From: Rhizobium grahamii
GTDB lineage: Bacteria; Pseudomonadota; Alphaproteobacteria; Rhizobiales; Rhizobiaceae
Reading direction: 5' to 3'
DNA: 64,000 nucleotides
NCBI RefSeq assembly: GCF_009498215.1
Contig: NZ_CP043498.1
Location: 3,329,501 to 3,393,500 of the forward strand
Part shown: piece after piece, positions 1 through 9,182 of the stretch
How the letters are laid out: every line of letters starts with the position of its first letter
Position numbering within the stretch: the first letter of the stretch is position 1
Made by a program: the position numbers and the translations under genes
Notes under the pieces: generated by a model
Told to the model about the DNA's origin: nothing
The model's database searches: none
The model's input: only the letters and a program-made list of their open reading frames with translations

Positions 1-117
1 CGAGGCTAGTCCAAGGCTGCTTCGGGGAAAAGGAGAAGCAACGCAGTTCTTTTATTGGCACCCTATCTTTCCGCAAGCACACTTTCCGCCAATCCGGTAC
101 GCCTGCGTAAAGTTATA
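1..117. other. Window edge, no gene recognised
   Basis: This short stretch lies downstream of the leftmost minus-strand gene. I see no convincing coding sequence, hairpin terminator or repeat. A neighbouring gene may begin just outside the window. Confidence 0.4.
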
Positions 118-771
118 CTAGGTCGCCGAGCCCTTGGCTTTCAGGCCGCGCACCAGATTTCGGCCTCGGCGAAGCGCGGTCAGACCGGCTCCCAACGCGA
201 CAATCCAAAGCACTACAGACAACACGAGACCGCTACCGCCCCACAGTGGTTCGAAGATCGAAATGACGGCACCGGCGGTGACGACCGCCATACGGTGTTG
301 CTTCGCCATCGGGCCGGAAAAATCACTCGGCTGCCCGGTCGCTCGCCCGAGCTCCCGCACATAAGCGGTGAGCACCGCAAAGGCGGCAGCGGCCCAACCG
401 AGCCCAATTGATCCGATCGCCGCCCCCGCGCCGACAAGGATCAGGATATCCGCCACGCGATCCGGGAATTCATTCCAGAACGGTCCGTCCGCCGCACCTT
501 TCCCGCCCTCCACGGCGACCATCCCGTCAAAGAGATTGCAGAGCAGGCGCACCTGGCAAAAGCCTGCCGCAAGAAGAAGCAGGATGGTGTGCTGAACGCC
601 GACGCTCACGCCAGACAACGCAAAAGCGCCGCCCGCTATGGCGGCGGCCAGCATGCTTGTCTGGGATATTTGATTCGGCGTTATGGATCTTTTTGCGAGC
701 CATTGCGCGATGCGCTGCGCCCAGCGCGTGTCACGGCTGGCCAAAGGTCGCCGATCGCCAGTCTCCGTCAT
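118..771 (-). CDS. CDP-alcohol phosphatidyltransferase family protein, divergent motif
   Basis: This 217-residue integral membrane protein belongs to the CDP-alcohol phosphatidyltransferase family, whose members join a CDP-activated lipid to an alcohol with release of CMP. The family motif DxxDG(x2)AR(x8)G(x3)D(x3)D is visible with exact spacing around residues 80-107, but it is altered: the first Asp is Asn (NLFDG), the Arg is Val, and the third Asp is Asn (G-PFW-N-EFP-D). The second and fourth Asp remain. Several hydrophobic helices follow. The start codon overlaps the stop of the preceding gene by 4 nt (ATGA), so it is the last gene of a coupled operon with a CdsA-like enzyme and an acyltransferase. 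The acceptor alcohol cannot be told from sequence. The family call is firm and the activity is inference. Confidence 0.8.
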   Translation of the reverse strand: MTETGDRRPLASRDTRWAQRIAQWLAKRSITPNQISQTSMLAAAIAGGAFALSGVSVGVQHTILLLLAAGFCQVRLLCNLFDGMVAVEGGKGAADGPFWNEFPDRVADILILVGAGAAIGSIGLGWAAAAFAVLTAYVRELGRATGQPSDFSGPMAKQHRMAVVTAGAVISIFEPLWGGSGLVLSVVLWIVALGAGLTALRRGRNLVRGLKAKGSAT

Positions 772-1160
772 GCGAGCCCTCTCTTCCGGTAAAGCGCGTA
801 GTTGTAGATCGTCGCGTATGATGTCGAGACGAGCAAGGGTATGGCAATGGTCTTCAAGACTTCAGGGGTGCCGCTCAGGAGATGTATCGTGGCGAGGATC
901 GCGCTCGACCCGAGGCAGGCGATCAACGGCGGCGCCCATAGCGCCGTCAGCCCCCGGAACGATCGGGAAAGTCTTTCGACAACTGTCTTCAGGAAAAGTG
1001 TCAGGCACGCCGAGATGACACCCTGGATCACGGCTGCGGTAACGGCCTTGGGAAACGGATGGGCTCGATTGGCAAAGAGAGCCCAGCTCCCCATCGCGCA
1101 GAACGCAAAAGCAGTGTGCGTGATTGCGCTGTTCGCGACGCGCGCAAAGCCACCTCTCAT
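768..1160 (-). CDS. Small integral membrane protein of unknown function
   Basis: This 130-residue protein starts at the ATG at 1160, which overlaps the stop of the CdsA-like gene by 4 nt; a longer in-frame extension upstream would lie entirely within that gene and is not needed. About four hydrophobic segments are visible, for example around residues 14-30, 40-57, 70-90 and 100-115, ending in a basic tail (YRKRG). Size and topology recall small GtrA-like membrane proteins, but I see no motif that proves it. Position between CDP-diglyceride synthase and CDP-alcohol phosphatidyltransferase genes, with overlaps on both sides, suggests a role in the same lipid pathway. Confidence 0.65.
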   Translation of the reverse strand: MRGGFARVANSAITHTAFAFCAMGSWALFANRAHPFPKAVTAAVIQGVISACLTLFLKTVVERLSRSFRGLTALWAPPLIACLGSSAILATIHLLSGTPEVLKTIAIPLLVSTSYATIYNYALYRKRGLA

Positions 1161-2107
1161 GTCACGGACCACCAATAACGAACGACGTGGAAGAATATCG
1201 GCGCGGAAAACACGACGGAATCCAGCCGATCGATCAGCCCGCCGTGCCCCTCGATCAGGTTGCCCCAATCCTTGACGCCGCGATCCCGCTTGATCGCCGA
1301 CATGACCAGACCACCGAAGAAACCCATCATCGTGATAACAAGCGCAAGCAGACCGGCCTGAACGGGCGTGAAAGGCGTGATCCACCACAATCCCGCACCG
1401 ATCAGCGTCGCGCTGGCGACACCACCGACGAAGCCCTCGACCGTTTTAGACGGCGAGAGCCGCGGGGCAATCTTGGTCTTCCCGAACAGCTTGCCCCAAA
1501 CATACTGAAGCACGTCGCTGAGCTGGACGATAATGATCAGGAACGCGATCAGCAGCACGTTCCGCCCTTCATAGCCCGGTATGCTCAGGGTCAGGAGCGC
1601 CGGAACATGCGACGCGCAGAAGACGCAGATCATCAAGGCCCACTGGACTTCGGCGATCCGGTCGAGAAACCCTTCCGTGTCACCGCGAAGGACAGAAATG
1701 ATCGGCATCAGCAGAAATGAATAGACCGGTATGAAGATCGAGAAGATGCCGTATTGATGTAGCCAGAGCAGATAATACTGCATCGGCAAGACCACGAAGA
1801 AGGCAGCCGCAAGAGCCCAATGATCGGCACGACGCGTATGGGTCAGCGTGATGAACTCGCGCAGCGCCGCAAAGGAGCAAAAGCCAAACAGCACGAGCAC
1901 GCCGACGCGACCAGCCAGAAAGGCGACCCCGATCAGCACGGCCATGACCCACCAGGCCTTGATGCGCGCATTCAGGTTCTCGATCGAAGCATTCGAACCA
2001 TCGGGTGAAAACCTGCGCTGCAGTATATAGCCGACGATGGATGCAACGACGAGGACTGCAAGTATCCCGCAGACGAGCTTTCCGAGATCGGAGTCCACAC
2101 CACTCAT
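1157..2107 (-). CDS. Phosphatidate cytidylyltransferase (CdsA family)
   Basis: This 316-residue polytopic membrane protein is predicted to make CDP-diacylglycerol from phosphatidate and CTP. The C-terminal CDP-diglyceride synthase signature is intact: SAIKRD, then KDWGN, then GHGGLIDRLDS near residues 270-300. The segment LSPSKTVEGFVGG, also typical of the family, precedes it. Several membrane helices fill the N-terminal two thirds. It overlaps both its neighbours by 4 nt (ATGA), indicating translational coupling to the upstream acyltransferase and the downstream small membrane protein. Most rhizobia carry a separate housekeeping cdsA near the outer-membrane assembly genes, so this copy may be a paralogue dedicated to this operon; that is inference. 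Confidence 0.9.
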   Translation of the reverse strand: MSGVDSDLGKLVCGILAVLVVASIVGYILQRRFSPDGSNASIENLNARIKAWWVMAVLIGVAFLAGRVGVLVLFGFCSFAALREFITLTHTRRADHWALAAAFFVVLPMQYYLLWLHQYGIFSIFIPVYSFLLMPIISVLRGDTEGFLDRIAEVQWALMICVFCASHVPALLTLSIPGYEGRNVLLIAFLIIIVQLSDVLQYVWGKLFGKTKIAPRLSPSKTVEGFVGGVASATLIGAGLWWITPFTPVQAGLLALVITMMGFFGGLVMSAIKRDRGVKDWGNLIEGHGGLIDRLDSVVFSAPIFFHVVRYWWSVT

Positions 2108-2763
2108 GCGTTTTCGCCTCGCGTGTTTGGCGAAAGCTCGAGAAGAGCGGATCGCGCGCGCTCAAGGAAGGCCTCCTTGGCCTCACCGGAAGCGAGTTGC
2201 ATGGGCTGGCCGAAGGTAACGGTGCAGATGAGAGGGATTGGCACGATCTCGCCTTTCGGCATCACGCGGTTGAGATTGTTGATCCAGACAGGCACGAGCG
2301 AAATATTCGGCCGTGCGGACGCAAGGTGAAAAAGACCGCTTTTGAACGGTTGTAGCAGCTGGTCCGTCTGATTCCTCGTGCCCTCGGGAAAGAGGATCAG
2401 GGAGGAGCCGGCATCGATAGCGCTCGACATGATTTCGATGGGATCGCCCGTGCGGGTGTCACGGTCTCGCTCGATCAGCACCGCGTCGAAAACATCACGT
2501 CCGATAAAGCGGCTGATCGCAGATTTAAGCCAGTACTCGGCTCCGGCAACGGGCCGGACACGCGATCGCAGACGCGGCGGCAAGACCGCCCAGACGAGAA
2601 TGAAATCGCCATGACTTGAGTGATTGGCGAAATAAACACATTGCCCGGTAAAAACGCCTTCGGCCGGCCAGATCGCACGAACCGCAGTTATGGCGCGCGC
2701 AAACACCACGATCGCAATCGCTACCGGTTTTGCGATGAACTTCCGCAATTCTCTCGCCCCCAT
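2104..2763 (-). CDS. 1-acyl-sn-glycerol-3-phosphate acyltransferase family protein (PlsC-like)
   Basis: This 219-residue acyltransferase carries the catalytic HX4D block (NHSSHGD, about residue 48) and the substrate-binding block FPEGTRN (about residue 128). It probably acylates a lysophospholipid at the inner membrane. The chosen ATG at 2763 is preceded by a GGGGA ribosome site and an N-terminal hydrophobic stretch. The reading frame stays open to 3030, but that extension has no acyltransferase features. It is the first gene of a four-gene operon in which every junction is a 4-nt overlap. Confidence 0.85.
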   Translation of the reverse strand: MGARELRKFIAKPVAIAIVVFARAITAVRAIWPAEGVFTGQCVYFANHSSHGDFILVWAVLPPRLRSRVRPVAGAEYWLKSAISRFIGRDVFDAVLIERDRDTRTGDPIEIMSSAIDAGSSLILFPEGTRNQTDQLLQPFKSGLFHLASARPNISLVPVWINNLNRVMPKGEIVPIPLICTVTFGQPMQLASGEAKEAFLERARSALLELSPNTRGENA

Positions 2764-2883
2764 GTTTCCCCGCCCGATATGTAGCCCTGTTCGGGATTGA
2801 TCGGAAGATGGCTTGTCCGAGATTGCGCGGCATGACCAACCGTCCCCGCTGCTGAGGAAAGCGTTAACCATGGTTGGGTAGGA

Positions 2884-3225
2884 ATGGAGCGAACACAACG
2901 GAACGAATCGATGTCGGCAAAAACAACGAAGACCCTGAAGGCAATGACCACGAGCGAGATCGTACTTTTCCCCGTAGCCTCGAGGGCCGGCGACATCGAC
3001 CGCTGCGCTGCCGAACTTGAGCAACTTCATGGAGAGGACGCGGTACGTTTCTGGAAGACGGAATGCCGCCGCCTTGCTGACGAACTGAGTGCGCTTGGCC
3101 TTTCCGAAGACGACGTGCGCGAACAGGTGCTGGTGTTCCAGGCCGAAGTTCAGAGCGCGATGATGAAGCGCTGTCAGGCGCGTGCCATTTCAAAGAGCCG
3201 AGCTGGCCACGCGATAAAGCGGTAA
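2884..3225 (+). CDS. DUF6074-like hypothetical protein
   Basis: This is a small protein of up to 113 residues. The core (VLFPVASRAG, then helical segments with FW and RLADEL) resembles the small DUF6074 proteins common in rhizobia, in which a short hydrophobic/FP motif precedes two or three amphipathic helices. No catalytic residues are evident. The start is uncertain: ATG codons at 2911 and 2944 are also possible, and the first ATG has its AGGA too close to it. The gene is divergent from the lipid operon, so the 120 bp between them probably holds promoters for both. Confidence 0.6.
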   Translation: MERTQRNESMSAKTTKTLKAMTTSEIVLFPVASRAGDIDRCAAELEQLHGEDAVRFWKTECRRLADELSALGLSEDDVREQVLVFQAEVQSAMMKRCQARAISKSRAGHAIKR

Positions 3226-3504
3226 GCAGGAAGCCGAACACGGATCGTTTCTGGGCTCTCGATGCCCGCTGCGCATGCAGGCGGTCTATACGGTTTTCAG
3301 GCTGGCATTGCCGTCCGTCGTCGCAAGTGCCTCGAATTCTTCAGCAGGATTGTTGGTCAATGCGGCCGTGCCTGCTTGCCATTTTAAAGTTCCTGCCCAA
3401 AATCTATACTAAAGCTTCACCATTTCGGCTGATCGCTGGAAAAGATGAACGACAAGAACGCATGCCTTGAACCGTAAGTTGCGCCGCACCAGGGGAGGAA
3501 GCGC
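3226..3504. other. Intergenic region upstream of the leucine-degradation operon
   Basis: I see no coding sequence or clear terminator here. A TATACT hexamer at 3405-3410 could serve as a -10 element for the operon starting at 3505, but no well-spaced -35 is apparent. The first gene has a good ribosome site (GGAGG) just before its ATG. Confidence 0.35.
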
Positions 3505-4667
3505 ATGTTTTCGGGTGGCTTGAAGTTTTCATTGCCGGATGAGGTGGAAGCCCTGCGCGAAAGCGTCCGCCGCTTCGCTTCGGACCGGATCGCACCATTT
3601 GCAGCGCAATCGGATGCGACGAACAGCTTCCCGATGTCGCTCTGGCGTGAAATGGGCGAGATGGGCCTGCTCGGCATTACCGCCGGGAGGATTACGGCGG
3701 TAGCGGGCAGGGCTACCTCGCTCACTGTGTCGCCATGGAAGAAATAAGCCGCGCCTCAGCCTCCGTCGGCTTGAGTTATGGCGCGCACTCGAACCTCTGC
3801 GTCAACCAGATCAACAGAAACGGAACGCCGGACCAGAAAGCGCGATACCTGCCCAAGCTCGTCTCGGGAGAGCACGTCGGGGCGCTTGCCATGTCCGAGC
3901 CGGGATCCGGATCCGACGTCGTCTCCATGAAGCTTCGAGCCGAGAAGCGCGGTGACGGGTATGTGCTCAATGGTAGCAAGATGTGGATTACCAACGGTCC
4001 TGACGCCAGCGTTCTTGTCGTCTACGCCAAGACCGATCCCGATGCCGGACCACGCGGCATTACCGCATTCCTGGTCGAAAGCGGCTTCGGCGGCTTTTCG
4101 ACCGGCCCCAAGCTCGACAAGCTCGGCATGCGTGGCTCCCATACATCGGAACTGATCTTTTCGAACTGCATCGTGCCGGCGGAAAATGTGCTCGGCACCG
4201 TCGGCGGCGGCGTGCGCGTGCTGATGTCCGGGCTGGACTACGAGAGAGTCGTCCTCTCCGCAGGTCCGCTGGGAATCATGGCCGCCTGCATGGACGTTGT
4301 CGTTCCCTATCTTCATGAGAGGAAGCAGTTCGGCCAGCCCATCGGCGAGTTTCAGCTAATGCAGGGCAAGCTGGCCGACATGTACGTGACGATGAATGCG
4401 GCCCGCGCTTATGTCTACGCCGTCGCCTCGGCATGCGATCGCGGAGAGACGACCCGCAAGGATGCCGCCGGCTGCATTTTATACGCGGCGGAGAAGGCCA
4501 CGCTCATGGCGCTCGACGCGATACAGACGCTAGGTGGCAACGGCTATACCAACGATTATCCCGCCGGCCGTTTGCTGCGCGATGCCAAACTCTATGAAAT
4601 CGGCGCCGGCACCTCCGAGATCCGGCGCATGCTGATTGGCCGCGAACTCTTCGCGGAAACCGCGTGA
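3505..4667 (+). CDS. ivd: Isovaleryl-CoA dehydrogenase, interrupted by an apparent 1-nt frameshift
   Basis: Isovaleryl-CoA dehydrogenase oxidises isovaleryl-CoA to 3-methylcrotonyl-CoA in leucine breakdown, passing electrons to ETF. Reading from the ATG at 3505 (strong GGAGG site) gives the family N-terminus through GLLGIT, then the frame is lost in the run GGGAGG at 3685-3690. The correct sequence resumes one base out of register ([11 protein letters not shown], then [10 protein letters not shown]). The rest is intact: the substrate segment MSEPGSGSD, the catalytic Glu in LDYERVV, and the flavoprotein signature QTLGGNGY. Restoring one base gives about 387 residues, the usual length. GCC GGG GAG GAT TAC would read through, implying a G-run one base short. 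I consider sequencing error more likely than a true pseudogene. Confidence 0.85.
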
Positions 4668-4702
4668 TTTAGAAAATTCACCTTGGCCAGATCCGGTGGC
4701 AA

Positions 4703-6310
4703 ATGACGGTCCTCAAATCGCAAATCTCACCGAATTCCGAAAGCTTTCGCGCCAATCTCACGGCCCTGGCGGAGGCAGTCAGGGTCGTCGAGGAAGCAGC
4801 GGCTGCAGCAGTGATGGGTGGCGGCACAGCGGCGCGGGAGAGGCATGTAAAGCGCGGGAAAATGCTTCCCCGAGACCGCATCGCGGCCTTGCTCGACGCG
4901 GCGACGCCTTTCCTTGAGTTCAGTGTCACGGCCGCGCACGGCATGTATGGAAGCGAGGCGCCGGCAGCCGGCCTGATCACCGGAATTGGCCGAGTGGAAG
5001 GCCGCGAATGCATGATTGTCTGCAATGATGCAACCGTCAAAGGCGGCACTTACTATCCAATGACGGTGAAGAAGCACTTGCGTGCCCAGGAAATTGCCGC
5101 GCAGAACAGGTTGCCCTGCATCTACCTCGTCGATTCCGGCGGCGCCAATCTGCCGAACCAGGACGAGGTTTTTCCCGACAGGGAACATTTCGGCCGTATC
5201 TTCTTCAATCAGGCAAATATGTCGGCAGCCGGAATCCCGCAGATTTCGGTTGTCATGGGATCGTGCACGGCAGGCGGCGCCTATGTGCCGGCGATGTCCG
5301 ACGAAGCGATTATCGTGCAGGGCCAGGGCACTATTTTCCTGGCCGGTCCGCCGCTGGTGCGGGCAGCCACCGGGGAGGTCGTGTCGGCGGAAGACCTCGG
5401 CGGCGGCGATGTCCACACCCGGCTATCCGGCGTCGCAGATCACCTTGCCCGAGATGACGCTCACGCGCTCGCCATCGCCCGGCGCGTCGTCGCGAACCTG
5501 AACCGCACCAAGCAGTCACCGGTTACACTCCAGACCGCTGAAGCGCCACTTTACGACCCGGCAGAGATTGCGGGGATCGTACCCGCCGATATCAGGACGC
5601 CCTACGACGTCCGCGAGGTGATCGCGCGCATCGTGGACGGGTCCCGGTTCGACGAATTCAAAGCACGCTATGGAACGACCCTCGTCTGCGGCTTTGCCCA
5701 TATCTACGGCATGCCCGTCGGGCTGGTCGCCAACAATGGCGTGCTGTTTTCCGAATCCGCGCTCAAGGGTACGCATTTCGTTGAGCTGTGCTCCCAACGA
5801 AAGATACCGCTCCTCTTCCTCCAGAATATCACCGGCTTCATGGTCGGCCGGAAATACGAAACCGAAGGGATTGCAAAGCACGGCGCAAAGCTCGTTACGG
5901 CCGTCGCAACGACCGCCGTCCCGAAACTGACGATGATGATCGGCGGATCGTTTGGTGCCGGAAATTATGGAATGGCGGGAAGGGCATTCTCGCCGCGTTT
6001 CCTCTGGAGTTGGCCGAACAGCCGAATATCCGTCATGGGAGGCGAGCAGGCTGCCGGCGTACTGGCAACCGTGCGGGGCGACGCCCTTTCCAGAGCCGGA
6101 ACGCCTTGGACGCAAGAGGAAGAAACGGCTTTCAAGCAGCCCGTGCTCGACCTCTTCGAGCGCCAGAGCCACCCGCTTTACGCCTCCGCGCGGCTTTGGG
6201 ACGACGGCGTGATCGATCCGGCAAAGAGCCGTGACGTGATCGGCCTTTCCCTATCCGCTTCCCTGAATGCTCCGATCGAAGACACGCGCTTCGGCCTGTT
6301 TCGGATGTGA
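4703..6310 (+). CDS. mccB: Methylcrotonyl-CoA carboxylase, carboxyltransferase (beta) subunit
   Basis: This 535-residue carboxyltransferase subunit transfers CO2 from biotin to 3-methylcrotonyl-CoA, giving 3-methylglutaconyl-CoA. The N-terminal acyl-CoA carboxyltransferase half includes [11 protein letters not shown] and [13 protein letters not shown]; the C-terminal half includes QNITGFMVG and [11 protein letters not shown]. Both are typical of MCC-beta rather than propionyl-CoA carboxylase, as is the length. It lies 35 nt after ivd, and its stop sits 8 nt before the biotin-carboxylase subunit gene. Confidence 0.92.
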   Translation: MTVLKSQISPNSESFRANLTALAEAVRVVEEAAAAAVMGGGTAARERHVKRGKMLPRDRIAALLDAATPFLEFSVTAAHGMYGSEAPAAGLITGIGRVEGRECMIVCNDATVKGGTYYPMTVKKHLRAQEIAAQNRLPCIYLVDSGGANLPNQDEVFPDREHFGRIFFNQANMSAAGIPQISVVMGSCTAGGAYVPAMSDEAIIVQGQGTIFLAGPPLVRAATGEVVSAEDLGGGDVHTRLSGVADHLARDDAHALAIARRVVANLNRTKQSPVTLQTAEAPLYDPAEIAGIVPADIRTPYDVREVIARIVDGSRFDEFKARYGTTLVCGFAHIYGMPVGLVANNGVLFSESALKGTHFVELCSQRKIPLLFLQNITGFMVGRKYETEGIAKHGAKLVTAVATTAVPKLTMMIGGSFGAGNYGMAGRAFSPRFLWSWPNSRISVMGGEQAAGVLATVRGDALSRAGTPWTQEEETAFKQPVLDLFERQSHPLYASARLWDDGVIDPAKSRDVIGLSLSASLNAPIEDTRFGLFRM

Positions 6311-6318
6311 GGTCGCCG

Positions 6319-8310
6319 ATGTTTCGGAAAATTCTCGTAGCCAACCGTGGTGAGATTGCCTGCAGGGTCATCAGGACCGCTCGGCGGATGGGTATCGCGA
6401 CTGTTGCTGTCTATTCCGATGCCGATGTCGGCGCCCTGCATGTCGAGATGGCGGACGAGGCAGTCCGTCTGGGTCGTGCGCCGGCGGAAGATAGCTATCT
6501 CTCGATCGAGCGCGTCGTCGCGGCGGCCGAACGTACCGGCGCCGAGGCCATCCATCCCGGCTACGGCTTCCTGTCGGAGAACGCCGATTTTGCGGCAGCG
6601 GTGGGACAGGCGGGCATTGTCTTCATCGGTCCGCTGCCATCGGCAATCCGTGCAATGGGACTGAAAGACGCGGCCAAAAGCCTGATGGAGCAATCCGGCG
6701 TCCCGGTGGTGCCGGGCTATCACGGAACGGAACAGGGGGAGGGACTGCTTGCGGATCAGGCGGCCTTGATCGGCTATCCGGTTCTCATCAAGGCGCGCGC
6801 AGGCGGAGGCGGCAAGGGCATGCGCCGCGTCGATCACGAGGAGGATTTTCCCGAGGCATTACAGGCAGCCAAAAGAGAAGCAAAAGGCGCGTTCGGCGAC
6901 GATGCGATCCTTCTTGAACGCTATCTTCTCCAACCGCGACATATCGAAGTGCAGGTCTTTGGAGACCGGCATGGAAACGTTGTTCATCTCTTCGAGCGCG
7001 ACTGCTCCCTGCAACGACGGCATCAGAAGGTGATCGAGGAAGCACCTGCGCCAGGAATGACGCCGGAGATGCGACGCGCCATGGGTGATGCCGCCGTGCG
7101 TGTAGCGCGTGCGATCGGCTATCAGGGGGCGGGAACGGTTGAGTTCATCGCAGACGTGTCGAGCGGCCTCTCGCCCGATCGCTTCTACTTCATGGAAATG
7201 AACACCCGTCTCCAGGTGGAGCACCCGATCACCGAAGCAATAACAGGCGTCGATCTGGTGGAATGGCAGCTTCGGGTCGCAGCCGGCGAGCCGCTGCCGA
7301 TGAAGCAATCCGAACTGGAGATCTACGGCTGGGCGTTCGAGGCACGGCTTTACGCCGAGGATGCCGCCAAGGGCTTCCTACCGGCAACCGGGACCCTAAA
7401 GCAGCTCGAGTTTACCGACGTCAGCGCCCGCATCGACAGCGGAGTGAGAGCCGGAGACGTGATATCACCCTACTACGACCCTCTGATCGCGAAGATCATT
7501 GTCCATGGCCCTACACGGGCGGCAGCGCTTTCCCGGCTGAACAGGGCGTTGAGAACATCCTATGTGGCCGGCGTCACCACCAATCTCGAATTTCTCGAAC
7601 GGCTGGCGAGCGTGGAGGAATTCATTGCGGGGCATCCCGACACAGGCATCATCGACCGGAACTTCCAGGAGCTGACGGAAAACCGTCCTCCCGAAGACGG
7701 CGTGATTGCCCTTGCCGCCGTGCTGTCGCTTGAGACAACCACTTCGCCGGACCAGACGGATCCCTGGTCGGCACTTGGTTACTGGCAGCTTTGGGGCGAA
7801 ATGCAGCGGATCGTAACGCTCGAGCATGACGCAGGCCATGCAAGTCTGCGGGTTGCCGCCAAGGGTTTCGATTTCTTTGCTGTCCACGATGGCCGCCGGG
7901 TCATCCCCGTGAAGATCGTCGGGCGCGGCGAGGGGACATTCAAGGCGGAAGTCGACGGCAGACAGGTCGAGGTAAAGGCTGGGACCGTCTCTCGCCATCT
8001 GACCCTGCACCTGGATGGCCGAACCCATGCATTTCGCCTGCCCGATCCACTCAGCGACGAAGCTGAAGATAGCGCAAGCGAAGACCATCTGATCGCCCCG
8101 ATGCCCGGTCTGGTCAAAATCATCCGGACAGAGAAGGGGGCCGTGGTTTCCAAAGGCGCGCCTCTCGTGGTGATGGAAGCCATGAAGATGGAACTCAGCC
8201 TCGTCGCACCACGCGACGGTACAATTGATTTGGTCGATGTCTACGAAGGGCAGCACGTCGGAGAAGGGACTGTCTTGGTGACACTCAAAGCGGAGGATAC
8301 CGGCTCGTGA
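6319..8310 (+). CDS. mccA: Methylcrotonyl-CoA carboxylase, biotin carboxylase/biotin carrier (alpha) subunit
   Basis: This is the biotin-carrying subunit of methylcrotonyl-CoA carboxylase, about 663 residues. The biotin carboxylase N-terminus (FRKILVANRGEIACR), the ATP-grasp glycine loop (AGGGGKGMR, near 165) and EMNTRLQVEHP (near 290) are present. A C-terminal biotinyl domain carries the biotinylation site EAMKM near residue 620. The ATG at 6319 follows GAGG with 6-nt spacing; an in-frame ATG four codons earlier overlaps the mccB stop and has poorer spacing. The gene overlaps the next one by 4 nt. Confidence 0.93.
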   Translation: MFRKILVANRGEIACRVIRTARRMGIATVAVYSDADVGALHVEMADEAVRLGRAPAEDSYLSIERVVAAAERTGAEAIHPGYGFLSENADFAAAVGQAGIVFIGPLPSAIRAMGLKDAAKSLMEQSGVPVVPGYHGTEQGEGLLADQAALIGYPVLIKARAGGGGKGMRRVDHEEDFPEALQAAKREAKGAFGDDAILLERYLLQPRHIEVQVFGDRHGNVVHLFERDCSLQRRHQKVIEEAPAPGMTPEMRRAMGDAAVRVARAIGYQGAGTVEFIADVSSGLSPDRFYFMEMNTRLQVEHPITEAITGVDLVEWQLRVAAGEPLPMKQSELEIYGWAFEARLYAEDAAKGFLPATGTLKQLEFTDVSARIDSGVRAGDVISPYYDPLIAKIIVHGPTRAAALSRLNRALRTSYVAGVTTNLEFLERLASVEEFIAGHPDTGIIDRNFQELTENRPPEDGVIALAAVLSLETTTSPDQTDPWSALGYWQLWGEMQRIVTLEHDAGHASLRVAAKGFDFFAVHDGRRVIPVKIVGRGEGTFKAEVDGRQVEVKAGTVSRHLTLHLDGRTHAFRLPDPLSDEAEDSASEDHLIAPMPGLVKIIRTEKGAVVSKGAPLVVMEAMKMELSLVAPRDGTIDLVDVYEGQHVGEGTVLVTLKAEDTGS

Positions 8311-9182
8311 CGGAACAAGCATTGCTTCCTCGCGACGTCTCGATTGTCGAAATGGCGCCGCGCGACGGACTTCAGAACGAAAAGAAGATCATTCCCACCG
8401 AAGCAAAAGTCGCGCTTGTCGACAGGATCTCCAATTGCGGTTTCGAACGCATCGAGGTCACGAGCTTTGTCAGCCACAAATGGGTGCCGCAACTGGCGGA
8501 CGCCAAAGAGGTGATGGCCTCGATTCGGCGCAGGCCCGGCGTCCGCTACGCGGTGCTGACGCCCAATATGCGCGGTTTCGAAGCAGCTATGCTCGCCGGC
8601 GCCGATGAAGTGGCGATCTTTGCTTCCGCCTCGGAAAGCTTTTCAAGGCACAACATCAACTGCTCGATTGCCGAAAGTATCGAACAATTTCGACCGGTCG
8701 CGCTTGCGAGCAAGGAGAGGGGGATCCCCTTGCGCGGGTATGTCAGTTGCGTTGTCGAGTGTCCCTATGAAGGTGCGGTATCGCCCAGTGCGTCCGCTGA
8801 TGTCGTCGAACAGTTGCACAGGCTGGGATGTTACGAGATCAGCCTGGGCGATACCATCGGCAAGGGTCGTCCGGAGGCGGTCGACAGGATGTTACTGACG
8901 GTTTTGTCTTCCGCCCCGGCAACGATGCTTGCAGGCCACTTTCACGACACCGATGGCTGGGCGCTCGAGAACATCGGCGTCTCCCTCGAGCATGGACTGC
9001 GGGTTTTCGATGCGTCCGTCGGCGGCCTTGGCGGGTGCCCCTATGCCCCAGGTTCGGCTGGCAACGTGGATACACTGGCGGTCGCCAATTACCTCTCGCG
9101 AAAAGGCTTCCGCACCGGCCTGCTGACGGAAAAACTTCAGGAAGCTGCCGCGTTTGCGCATAGTCTGAGGAGTGCGGACTGA
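8307..9182 (+). CDS. Hydroxymethylglutaryl-CoA lyase
   Basis: This enzyme cleaves 3-hydroxy-3-methylglutaryl-CoA to acetyl-CoA and acetoacetate, the last step of leucine catabolism. The 291-residue protein has the TIM-barrel start EMAPRDGLQNE, the metal-binding HFHDT, and the family signature GLGGCPYAPG with its active-site Cys. It starts with GTG at 8307 and overlaps the mccA stop by 4 nt (GTGA), so it is translationally coupled. Confidence 0.93.
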   Translation: MTEQALLPRDVSIVEMAPRDGLQNEKKIIPTEAKVALVDRISNCGFERIEVTSFVSHKWVPQLADAKEVMASIRRRPGVRYAVLTPNMRGFEAAMLAGADEVAIFASASESFSRHNINCSIAESIEQFRPVALASKERGIPLRGYVSCVVECPYEGAVSPSASADVVEQLHRLGCYEISLGDTIGKGRPEAVDRMLLTVLSSAPATMLAGHFHDTDGWALENIGVSLEHGLRVFDASVGGLGGCPYAPGSAGNVDTLAVANYLSRKGFRTGLLTEKLQEAAAFAHSLRSAD

